Assembly: GCF_900094545.1 (NCBI RefSeq)
Contig: NZ_FMAH01000029.1
Coordinates: 1 to 64,000, forward strand
Direction of reading: 5' to 3'
Length of the DNA stretch: 64,000 nucleotides
Source: Martinezella miluonensis
Lineage (GTDB): Bacteria; Pseudomonadota; Alphaproteobacteria; Rhizobiales; Rhizobiaceae
This document shows, piece by piece, positions 44,481 through 51,980 of the stretch. Numbering within the stretch: position 1 is the stretch's first letter; each line of letters opens with the position of its first letter. The notes beneath the pieces are model-generated. The model was not told where the DNA came from, searched no databases, and was given only the letters and a program-made list of their open reading frames with translations. The translations under genes were made by a program, and so were the position numbers.

Positions 44481-45152
44481 CTACCGGTGTTCAGCAAAGA
44501 CAACGCTGGCATCGCTGACGTTGGCGACATGGGAATAGGCGGCCTGCCTGGCCGCCTGAGCGTCCGCGCGCATAATCGCGGTGACGATAATGTCGTGTTC
44601 ATCGAAGGACTTGGCCAGGCGCCCGGGAAGACGGAACTGCGCGCGACGGAAGGGCGCAAGTCGGGCGCGGGTCTGTGTCACCAGCTCGAAAATGTGGTCG
44701 TTATGCGCGCCACGATAGAGCTGGTTATGAAACTCGACATTGTATGTAGCATAATCTTCCTCGGCGCCGGCACGCACCAGCCGTGCGGAAGCGCGATGTT
44801 CGAGCTCCAGCGTTCGACGTTCATCGACGGTCATTCGTTCCGCAGATAGGCGCGCGCAAATGGCTTCCAGCTCCGCCATCGCCTCAAACATCGAATGCAG
44901 ATAGGCACCACTAACATTCGTCACGACAGCGCTACGATTCGGTTCGCGGCCGACAAGACCCATCGCGCCAAGTTCGCGTAGCGCTTCGCGAACCGGGGTC
45001 CGCGATACCTCGAAGCGGCTTGCGAGTGTTATTTCGTCAAGCTTCTCCCCAGGCAGGAGCGCACCCGTTACAATCATATCCGCAACTGCCCGCACCATCT
45101 GTTCGACGGTCGTTCCGGCCCTGACAATTTCCTTGCGCTTGATCTGCTTCAC
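44481..45152 (-). CDS. GntR-family regulator, FCD type, of the biuret/triuret cluster
   Basis: A regulator of about 223 residues. The open frame extends to a TTG at 45212, but that would place a perfect operator palindrome (45177-45194) inside the coding region, so the GTG at 45152 (VKQIKRKEIVRAGTTVEQMV) is preferred; an ATG at 45101 is possible. The helix-turn-helix is ITLASRFEVSRTPVREALRE and the wing follows in GREPNRSAVV. The FCD domain includes FEAMAELEAICARLSAERMT and YATYNVEFHNQLYRGAHND. It is divergent from the importer/ureide operon and probably represses it. Confidence 0.9.
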   Translation of the reverse strand: MKQIKRKEIVRAGTTVEQMVRAVADMIVTGALLPGEKLDEITLASRFEVSRTPVREALRELGAMGLVGREPNRSAVVTNVSGAYLHSMFEAMAELEAICARLSAERMTVDERRTLELEHRASARLVRAGAEEDYATYNVEFHNQLYRGAHNDHIFELVTQTRARLAPFRRAQFRLPGRLAKSFDEHDIIVTAIMRADAQAARQAAYSHVANVSDASVVFAEHR

Positions 45153-45176
45153 AGGAATACGCGAATCCTCAGTTCG

Positions 45177-45194
45177 TGCATACAGATGTATGCA
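45177..45194. promoter_or_regulatory. FCD-GntR operator palindrome
   Basis: TGCATACA-GA-TGTATGCA is a perfect inverted repeat with 8-base arms, right upstream of the regulator's preferred start. It matches the form TGCATA-N6-TATGCA seen at 14277-14294 beside the other FCD regulator. It probably serves autoregulation. Confidence 0.65.
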
Positions 45195-45350
45195 CTCGGT
45201 TAGCAAAGTCAATTATCGAATTAATCTTTTGTTTTTAAAAGATATTTTTTAACACAGAAACCTTCTCTCGCAGCTCGTCCGCATTCACCTCTCAAAATTT
45301 GGATTAAAAAAAGGGCATTGCCTACTAATGAGCACAACATGAAGAAAATC

Positions 45351-45437
45351 TGCATACACTTTTCGCCGATAAGCATTCTCAGAAATTTTAATTCAATAAT
45401 ATCAATGTCTTACTATCTGGCATGGGTATTGCATACA
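45351..45437. promoter_or_regulatory. Two TGCATACA half-sites in front of the importer operon
   Basis: The half-operator TGCATACA, in both cases followed by CT, occurs at 45351-45358 and 45430-45437. The second is 53 bases before the BMP gene start. Their spacing of 79 bases could allow looping or cooperative binding by the FCD regulator, with promoter elements between. Confidence 0.45.
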
Positions 45438-45490
45438 CTTTCCTGCAACTCTCTTCACGAACCGGGCTCCCGCCCTCAAGGAGCATTCCC

Positions 45491-46618
45491 ATGACCAGAC
45501 TCCTTCGCATGAATCGCCGCAACTTTCTCCAGGCATCGGCAGCAGGCGCACTTGTCAGCGTCGCGCCGGGCCTTCTGGCATCTCGCGCCTACGCACAGAC
45601 CGCGCTCACCGTCGGCTTCATCTATGTCGGTCCGAAAGATGATTACGGCTACAACCAGGCCCATGCCGAAGGTGCTGCCGTCGTCAAGGCGCTCCCCGGC
45701 GTCAATGTTGTCGAAGAGGAAAACGTCCCCGAAACCGTCGACGTTCAAAAGACGATGGAATCGATGATCAACCTTGACGGCGCCACGCTGATCTTCCCGA
45801 CCTCATTCGGCTATTTCGATCCGCATATGCTGGCCATGGCCGCCAAATATCCCAACATTCAGTTTCGCCATTGCGGTGGCCTCTGGCAGGCTAGCAAGAA
45901 TCCGGCCAATACCGGCTCCTATTTCGGCTACATCTTCCAGGGCCAGTATCTGAACGGCGTGACTGCCGGTTATGCCACGAAGAGCAAGAAGATCGGCTTC
46001 GTTGCCGCCAAGCCGATTCCGCAGGTTCTACAGAACATCAACGCCTTTCTGCTCGGTGCCCGCTCCGTCGATCCGGCCATCACCTGCCAGGTGATCTTCA
46101 CCGGCGAATGGTCGCTGGCCGTCAAGGAGGCCGAGGCCACCAACGCGCTGATCGACCAGGGGGCAGACGTCATTACCTGCCATGTCGATAGCCCGAAGGT
46201 CGTCGTCGAAACCGCCGCCGGCCGTGGTGCCTTCGTCTGTGGCTACCACGCCAACCAGAGCCCCCTTGCTCCGGCCAAGTACCTGACCGGCGCGGAGTGG
46301 GCCTGGGGCAATGTCTACTCGGACTTCGTCAAGAAGGCGCAGGCCGGTGAAAAGCTTGGCAATTTCGTCCGCGGCGGGCTGAAGGATGGCTTCGTCAAGA
46401 TGAGCCCGCTCGGACCTGGCGTTTCCGACGAATCCCGCAAGAAATTCGAGGCGACTCTTGCCCAGATGAAGGCCGGCGGCTTTTCGGTCTTCAAGGGCCC
46501 GATTAAGGACAATAAGGGCAACGTCGTCATCACCGCGGACAAGAGCTTCGCCGAGGACGCTATCGAACTCGAAAGCATGAACTATCTCGTCGAAGGCGTC
46601 GCCGGCTCCACAGCCTGA
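45491..46618 (+). CDS. BMP-family ABC transporter substrate-binding protein
   Basis: A 375-residue binding protein of the BMP/Med/PnrA family. The ATG at 45491 has AAGGAG 7-8 bases upstream. A Tat-like export signal is visible (MNRRNFLQASAAGALVSVAP; cleavage after AYAQ). The mature part begins TALTVGFIYVGPKDDYGYNQ, a family hallmark, and contains FPTSFGYFDPHMLAMAAKYP and ITCHVDSPKVVVETAA. BMP proteins usually bind nucleosides or purine-like compounds. Linkage to ureide hydrolases suggests a ligand such as biuret, triuret or a precursor (inference). Confidence 0.92.
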   Translation: MTRLLRMNRRNFLQASAAGALVSVAPGLLASRAYAQTALTVGFIYVGPKDDYGYNQAHAEGAAVVKALPGVNVVEEENVPETVDVQKTMESMINLDGATLIFPTSFGYFDPHMLAMAAKYPNIQFRHCGGLWQASKNPANTGSYFGYIFQGQYLNGVTAGYATKSKKIGFVAAKPIPQVLQNINAFLLGARSVDPAITCQVIFTGEWSLAVKEAEATNALIDQGADVITCHVDSPKVVVETAAGRGAFVCGYHANQSPLAPAKYLTGAEWAWGNVYSDFVKKAQAGEKLGNFVRGGLKDGFVKMSPLGPGVSDESRKKFEATLAQMKAGGFSVFKGPIKDNKGNVVITADKSFAEDAIELESMNYLVEGVAGSTA

Positions 46619-46637
46619 ACATCGAGGGAGAAGCGTC

Positions 46638-47768
46638 ATGACGGTTGAAGTCAACGAGTCCGCATTGTCCATCGCTGCGCAAAGACAGATGCTGCTGCGT
46701 CCCGCCCTCGAATGGATCGCGCGGCGGGCCGAGCCACTGGTGATCACGCTTGGCGCAATCCTGGTCGGCCTGGCATTGTTCTCCCTGTTTATCCTGGCGG
46801 TCGGCAAATCGCCGGCCGACCTCTATCGCTTCATGTACGCCGGCGGCTTCGGCAGCTGGTTTTCCGTCCAGAACAGCCTGAGCCGCGCTTCTCCGCTGCT
46901 GCTCACCGCGCTCTGCGTCGCTTTGCCGGCGAGGCTCGGTCTCGTCATCATCGGCGGCGAAGGCGCCGTCGTTCTCGGCGGCGTGGCGGCAGCAGCGATC
47001 GCACTGCCGATCGTCGGCCTGTTACCGCCGATCATCGCTCTTGCTCTCATGGCGGTTGCCGCCATGGTGATGGGCGGCATCTGGATCGGCCTTGCCGGAT
47101 TCCTGCGCCACTATCGCGGCGTCAACGAAACCATCTCTTCGCTGTTACTCGCCTATATCGCCATCGCTTTGATGAACCAGTTCGTTGAAGGGCCGCTGCG
47201 CGATCCGGCAAGCCTCAACAAACCCTCCACCAAGCCGCTGCCGCACGACTATATGCTCGGCAATATTCCAGGCATGGATGTGCACTGGGGCCTCGTTATC
47301 GGCATCATCGCCTGTATCGTCTCGTGGATATTGCTCGAGATGACCAGCTATGGCTTCGCCGCTCGCATCGCCGGCGGTAACGTCCGCGCTGCACAGATCC
47401 AGGGTTTGCCTGTGGGACGATTGATCGCCGGTTTCACGGCGATTGCCGGCAGCTTCGCCGGGCTTGCTGGCATGATCGAGGTCGCCGCGGTCCAGGGCAG
47501 CGCCAATGCGTCACTTGCCGCCGGCTATGGTTATACCGGCATCCTCGTCGCCTTTCTGGCGCGGCACAATCCGCTGGCGATCATCCCTGTCGCCATTCTT
47601 CTTGGCGGTATCGATGCGTCCGGCGGCCTGATCCAGCGCCGCATGGGCCTACCCGACGCGACGGTCCTCGTCCTACAGGGCACGCTCTTCATCGTGATCC
47701 TCTTCTGCGAAACCTTCTATGGCCGCTTCAAGATCTTCAATCCTGATCTCTGGAAAAGGAATGCATGA
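46638..47768 (+). CDS. BMP-class ABC transporter permease (first)
   Basis: A 376-residue inner-membrane permease of the branched-chain/ribose-like (BPD_transp_2) type. Eight or more segments are evident, such as PLVITLGAILVGLALFSLFI and LVIIGGEGAVVLGGVAAAAI. A short N-terminal cytoplasmic part precedes them. It corresponds to YufP-like partners of BMP importers. It starts 19 bases after the binding-protein gene and overlaps the next permease by four bases. Confidence 0.92.
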   Translation: MTVEVNESALSIAAQRQMLLRPALEWIARRAEPLVITLGAILVGLALFSLFILAVGKSPADLYRFMYAGGFGSWFSVQNSLSRASPLLLTALCVALPARLGLVIIGGEGAVVLGGVAAAAIALPIVGLLPPIIALALMAVAAMVMGGIWIGLAGFLRHYRGVNETISSLLLAYIAIALMNQFVEGPLRDPASLNKPSTKPLPHDYMLGNIPGMDVHWGLVIGIIACIVSWILLEMTSYGFAARIAGGNVRAAQIQGLPVGRLIAGFTAIAGSFAGLAGMIEVAAVQGSANASLAAGYGYTGILVAFLARHNPLAIIPVAILLGGIDASGGLIQRRMGLPDATVLVLQGTLFIVILFCETFYGRFKIFNPDLWKRNA

Positions 47769-48694
47769 TGGACGATACAGCAATCGGTCTCTGGGGCGTA
47801 CCCCTTGCCATCCTTGCCGGCGCTATCCGCGTCTCGACGCCCTTCATCTTCGTCAGCCTCGGCGAGACGATCACCGAACGGTCCGGCCGCATCAATCTCG
47901 GCCTGGAGGGCACGCTCGTCTTCGGCGCCATGACGGCATATGCCGTCGCCGTGATGAGCGGCTCCGCCTGGCTCGGCGTTCTGGCTGCGATGGCGAGCGG
48001 GGCGACCTTCGGCGCGGTGCACGGCTGGATCTGCAAGTGGCCGAAGGTCAACGACATCGCCATAGGCATCGCCATGATGCAATTCGGCCTCGGCCTTGCC
48101 TTCTTTCTCGGCAAGTCCTTCATCCAGCCGGTCGCGCCGCACCTGCCGGCGATCCCCTTCGGTTTCTGGTCGAGCCTGCAGCCGGTGCAGGCGGCGTTGA
48201 ATATCAATATACTTTTCATTCTCGGTGCGGTCCTCGCCCTCGTGCTCTGGTGGGCATTCGGGAACACCAGGATCGGCCTTATGCTGCGCGTCGTCGGCGA
48301 CAGCACGGATGCGGCGCGCGCCATGGGCATCAATCCCGACCGTGTCCGGCTGCTGGCAACCGCCGTCGGCGGCTCGCTGGCGGCAATCGGCGGCGCCTAT
48401 CTCTCGCTTTATTATCCGGGCTCCTGGAACGAGCGCATCTCATCAGGCCAGGGCCTGATGGCCGTGGCGCTGGTGATCTTCGCCCGCTGGAACCCGATCG
48501 GCTGCTTCGTGGCCGCAATTCTCTTTGGCGGTGCCGGGGCGCTCGGCCCGGCGCTGCAATCCGTCGGCGTGACGCAAGGATATTATCTGTTCTACGCCGC
48601 TCCCTACGTGCTGACGCTCGTCATCATGATCATCGCGTCCTCGCCCACTCGCACGCTTAGCGGCGCTCCCGGCGCGCTTTCGCTCACCAAATAG
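47765..48694 (+). CDS. BMP-class ABC transporter permease (second)
   Basis: A 309-residue partner permease (YufQ-like). It contains the typical core (GETITERSGRINLGLEGTLV; FGAMTAYAVAVMSGSAWLG) and the later GDSTDAARAMGINPDRVRLL. Predicted to form the channel heterodimer with the previous protein. Twelve bases separate it from the biuret hydrolase gene. Confidence 0.92.
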   Translation: MMDDTAIGLWGVPLAILAGAIRVSTPFIFVSLGETITERSGRINLGLEGTLVFGAMTAYAVAVMSGSAWLGVLAAMASGATFGAVHGWICKWPKVNDIAIGIAMMQFGLGLAFFLGKSFIQPVAPHLPAIPFGFWSSLQPVQAALNINILFILGAVLALVLWWAFGNTRIGLMLRVVGDSTDAARAMGINPDRVRLLATAVGGSLAAIGGAYLSLYYPGSWNERISSGQGLMAVALVIFARWNPIGCFVAAILFGGAGALGPALQSVGVTQGYYLFYAAPYVLTLVIMIIASSPTRTLSGAPGALSLTK

Positions 48695-48705
48695 GAAGGT
48701 CAGCC

Positions 48706-49419
48706 ATGAACTATCCTGCCATTGCTCCCGCAAGCCAGACGCTGGCCTATATCGATGCCGATCCCTATGTCTGGCCCTATAATGGCGCCTTGCGACCTGG
48801 CAATACCGCGCTCATCATCATCGACATGCAGACGGATTTCTGCGGTCCTGGCGGCTATGTCGATCACATGGGTTACGACCTGTCGCTGGTGCGCGCGCCG
48901 ATCGAGCCGATCAAACGGGTTCTGGCCGCCATGCGCGCCAAGGGCTACCACATCATTCACACACGCGAGGGTCATCGACCCGATCTTGCCGATCTGCCCG
49001 CCAACAAGCGGTGGCGTTCGAAGCGCATCAATGCCGGCATTGGCGATGCCGGCCCTTGCGGTCGCATCCTCGTGCGCGGCGAGCCCGGCTGGGACATCAT
49101 CGACGAGCTGAAGCCGATGGACGGCGAGACGATCATCGACAAGCCCGGCAAGGGGTCCTTCTGTGCTACCGACCTGGAGCTGATCCTCAACCAGAAGCGC
49201 ATCGAGAACATCATTCTCACCGGCATCACCACTGACGTCTGCGTTCATACCACCATGCGCGAGGCGAACGATCGCGGCTTTGAATGCCTGCTGCTGGAGG
49301 ACTGCTGCGGCGCGACCGATTATGGAAATCACCTCGCGGCCATCAAGATGGTGAAGATGCAGGGTGGCGTCTTCGGCTCGGTCTCCAATTCCGCGAACCT
49401 CGTGAGTCAGCTGCCATGA
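48706..49419 (+). CDS. biuH: Biuret amidohydrolase (cysteine hydrolase)
   Basis: A 237-residue isochorismatase-fold cysteine hydrolase. It closely matches what I recall of the R. leguminosarum bv. viciae 3841 enzyme, for example DADPY-WPYNGALRP, DMQTDFCG-GGYVDHMGYDL, REGHRPDLADLPANKRWRS and EDCCGATDYGNHLAAIKMVK. The catalytic triad is Asp40, Lys146 and Cys179, with the same spacing (+106, +139) as Asp36/Lys142/Cys175 of that enzyme. It converts biuret to allophanate and ammonia. It sits between the permease and ATPase genes; its stop overlaps the ATPase start (ATGA). Confidence 0.9.
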   Translation: MNYPAIAPASQTLAYIDADPYVWPYNGALRPGNTALIIIDMQTDFCGPGGYVDHMGYDLSLVRAPIEPIKRVLAAMRAKGYHIIHTREGHRPDLADLPANKRWRSKRINAGIGDAGPCGRILVRGEPGWDIIDELKPMDGETIIDKPGKGSFCATDLELILNQKRIENIILTGITTDVCVHTTMREANDRGFECLLLEDCCGATDYGNHLAAIKMVKMQGGVFGSVSNSANLVSQLP

Positions 49420-50966
49420 GCGTCATCCGCGATACTCCCCTTCCGCAAGTCGGCAAGGCAGTCGGCATCGAGACGCACGAAATGACTATGCGTTTTGGCA
49501 GTTTTACGGCGCTCGACCATGTCTCCGTCAGCATTCCCGCCGGCACTTTTCACGCGCTGCTCGGCGAGAACGGCGCCGGCAAGTCGACCCTCGTGAAATG
49601 CCTCATGGGCTTCTACCACCAGACCTCTGGGTCGCTGTCGGTGGACGGCCACGAAGTCGCGGTTGCCTCCCCGAAGGATGCAGCTACCTATGGTCTCGGC
49701 ATGGTTTACCAGCATTTTACGCTGGTATCGTCGCTGACGGGTGCTGAAAACCTTGTCATCAGCCGCGCTGAAGTGCCAGCTATCGTCAACTGGGCCAACG
49801 AGCGCAAGGCGCTTGCCGTCTTCATGGAACGAATGCCCTTCAAGATCCCGCTCGATCGGCGGGTCAGCGAGCTTGCCGCCGGCGAAAAGCAGAAGCTCGA
49901 AATCGTCAAGCAGCTTTATCTCGGCCGCAGTTTCCTCATACTCGACGAACCGACCTCGGTGCTGACACCGGCTGAGGCCGACGAGATGCTCGGCCTTGTG
50001 CGAGACATGACCGAGCGCGGCGAACTGACCGTGTTGATGATCAGCCACAAATTCCATGAGGTGACGAAATTCGCCGATGCGGTCTCCATCCTGCGCCGCG
50101 GCAAGCTGGTTGGCGGCGGTAAAGTCGGAGAACTCTCGACAGACGATATGGCCGCGATGATGATCGGCGACATCAAGCTTGCTGAGCTCGACACGCGGGT
50201 TCCCGTCACGGATACGGCGAAAGCGGTGTTGCAGGTCGAGCGGGTCATAGCGCCCGACCGATCCGGTTTGAAAGCCATCGAAATCGACAGGCTGACAGTC
50301 CACTCAGGCGAGATTGTCGGCATCGCTGGCATTTCCGGTAATGGCCAGAAGGAACTGACGGAGATCCTTGCCGGGCAGCGGCCGACCCAGGAGGGATCGG
50401 TCAGTGTCAACGGCGAGATCTATGGCGCCACACGGGCCGAGACACGGAAAAACAACGTCCGCTTCATTCCCGAAGAGCCGTTGCAGAATGCCTGTGCGCC
50501 GCGCATGACCGTCAGCGAAAATCTCGCCTTCCGCACCTTCGATCTGAAGGAAAACGGCATTGAGGCGATCTGGCTGAACAGGGGCCGGATGAAGAAGCGC
50601 GCGATATCGCTGATCTCCGATTTCAAGGTGAAGACAGCTTCATCCTCCTCGCCGATTGCGGCGCTTTCCGGCGGCAACGTCCAGCGCGCCGTCTTAGCGC
50701 GGGAGCTGACGGGAGAGGTCGATCTGCTGATCGTCTCCAATCCCTGTTTCGGCCTCGACTTTTCCGCCGTTGCCGAAATCCGCGCCCGTATCATGCGTGC
50801 CCGCAATGCCGGGGCGGCTGTGCTGCTCTTGTCGGAGGATCTCGACGAACTTCTGGAAATGTCAGATCGCATCATGGTGATCTCCGAAGGCAAGCTCGTC
50901 TACGAAACACCGGCGCAGACCGCGGATATCTCTGTGATTGGCGCGCATATGGCAGGGCATCACTGA
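49416..50966 (+). CDS. BMP-class ABC transporter ATPase (double domain)
   Basis: A 516-residue ATPase with two nucleotide-binding halves, as usual for sugar/nucleoside (RbsA/YufO) importers. The first half has GENGAGKST, the degenerate signature ELAAGEKQKLEIVKQLYLGR and LILDEPTSVLTPAE. The second has a degenerate Walker A GISGNGQKELTEILAG, signature LSGGNVQRAVLAREL and VSNPCFGLDF as Walker B. The ATG at 49416 overlaps the biuH stop; its own stop overlaps the next hydrolase start by one base (TGATG). Confidence 0.92.
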   Translation: MSVIRDTPLPQVGKAVGIETHEMTMRFGSFTALDHVSVSIPAGTFHALLGENGAGKSTLVKCLMGFYHQTSGSLSVDGHEVAVASPKDAATYGLGMVYQHFTLVSSLTGAENLVISRAEVPAIVNWANERKALAVFMERMPFKIPLDRRVSELAAGEKQKLEIVKQLYLGRSFLILDEPTSVLTPAEADEMLGLVRDMTERGELTVLMISHKFHEVTKFADAVSILRRGKLVGGGKVGELSTDDMAAMMIGDIKLAELDTRVPVTDTAKAVLQVERVIAPDRSGLKAIEIDRLTVHSGEIVGIAGISGNGQKELTEILAGQRPTQEGSVSVNGEIYGATRAETRKNNVRFIPEEPLQNACAPRMTVSENLAFRTFDLKENGIEAIWLNRGRMKKRAISLISDFKVKTASSSSPIAALSGGNVQRAVLARELTGEVDLLIVSNPCFGLDFSAVAEIRARIMRARNAGAAVLLLSEDLDELLEMSDRIMVISEGKLVYETPAQTADISVIGAHMAGHH

Positions 50967-51634
50967 TGACGGACATCAAGGCTCAACCTTTTCCCTTCCC
51001 GCTGCAACGCAAGGCCGTAGCGTTGATCGTCATCGACATGCAGCGCGATTTTAGCGAGCCCGGCGGTTTCGGCGCCAGTCTCGGCAATGATGTCAGCCGC
51101 ATCACGAAGATAATCCCTGACGTGAAGCGGCTGATCGCCGGCTTTCGCCATGCCGGCCTGCCGGTTATCCACACGATGGAATGCCACAAGCCCGACCTCT
51201 CCGACCTACCGCCCGCCAAGCGCAGCCGCGGCAATCCTTCGCTCAGGATCGGTGACAAGGGACCGATGGGTCGCATCCTCATCGCCGGCGAACCGGGCAC
51301 GGCCATCCTTCCCGAACTCGCCCCCATCGATGGCGAGATCGTCATCGAAAAACCGGGCAAGGGCGCCTTCTACGCCACCGAACTCGGCGATATCCTGAAC
51401 CATAAGGATATCAAGCAGCTCGTTTTCGCCGGCGTCACCACGGAGGTCTGTGTGCAAACCACCATGCGCGAGGCCAATGATCGCGGCTATGAATGCTTGC
51501 TCGCCGAAGAAGCAACCGAAAGCTACTTCCCAGAGTTTAAAGCCGCGGCCATCGCGATGATCCGGGCGCAAGGCGCCATCGTCGGCTGGACGGCGCATGT
51601 CGACGATATCCTGGAGACGATCAGCCATGCCTGA
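50966..51634 (+). CDS. trtA: Cysteine hydrolase, probable triuret hydrolase
   Basis: A 222-residue isochorismatase-fold hydrolase, a paralogue of biuH. The triad is Asp24 (VIDMQRDFSEPGGFG), Lys129 (IVIEKPGKGAFYATEL) and Cys162 (VTTEVCVQTTMREANDRGYE). Triuret hydrolase (TrtA) is a known relative of BiuH found in the same gene clusters, so TrtA is the best guess: it would split triuret to carboxybiuret, which then yields biuret. A ureidoacrylate/other amide hydrolase is the alternative. Its stop overlaps the cupin start by eight bases. Confidence 0.65.
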   Translation: MTDIKAQPFPFPLQRKAVALIVIDMQRDFSEPGGFGASLGNDVSRITKIIPDVKRLIAGFRHAGLPVIHTMECHKPDLSDLPPAKRSRGNPSLRIGDKGPMGRILIAGEPGTAILPELAPIDGEIVIEKPGKGAFYATELGDILNHKDIKQLVFAGVTTEVCVQTTMREANDRGYECLLAEEATESYFPEFKAAAIAMIRAQGAIVGWTAHVDDILETISHA

Positions 51635-51980
51635 AACGACACGCGAACTGTTGACGCTGGGGGGCTGGAAGGAGTTGACCTTCGGTCCGTTCCGGGATGG
51701 TGTTACCGTCCATTGGATTCAGCCCTTCAAGGGCGACCAACCGGGAGTCGCCCTGCTGAAATACGAGGTCGGCGCTTCTGTGCCCCGCCACCGGCACGAG
51801 GGCTTGGAAACGATACTGGTGCTCGACGGCATACAATCGGATGAGGCCGGCGACTACGCCAAGGGCTGCTACATCGTCAATGCCGCCGGGACCGAGCATT
51901 CGGTCTGGAGTGATACGGGCTGCGTCGTCCTGATCCAGTGGGATCGGCCCGTCAGAATATTGGAAGAGGAAACCGCGTGA
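51627..51980 (+). CDS. Small cupin (ChrR-like) protein
   Basis: A 117-residue single cupin. The metal-binding residues are visible in VPRHRHEGLETILVLDG (His-x-His and Glu) and in GTEHSVWSDTGC (His). The fold is that of the ChrR/anti-sigma cupin group, but there is no zinc-binding N-terminal anti-sigma domain. Located between two ureide hydrolase genes with overlapping ends, it is likely an accessory enzyme or binding protein of the pathway (inference). Confidence 0.8.
   Translation: MPETTRELLTLGGWKELTFGPFRDGVTVHWIQPFKGDQPGVALLKYEVGASVPRHRHEGLETILVLDGIQSDEAGDYAKGCYIVNAAGTEHSVWSDTGCVVLIQWDRPVRILEEETA

Noticed and set aside
47719..48660. 313-codon forward frame
   Set aside because: Out-of-frame shadow of the second BMP permease; extremely rich in Arg and His.
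49407..50303. 298-codon reverse frame
   Set aside because: Antisense shadow of the double-domain ATPase.
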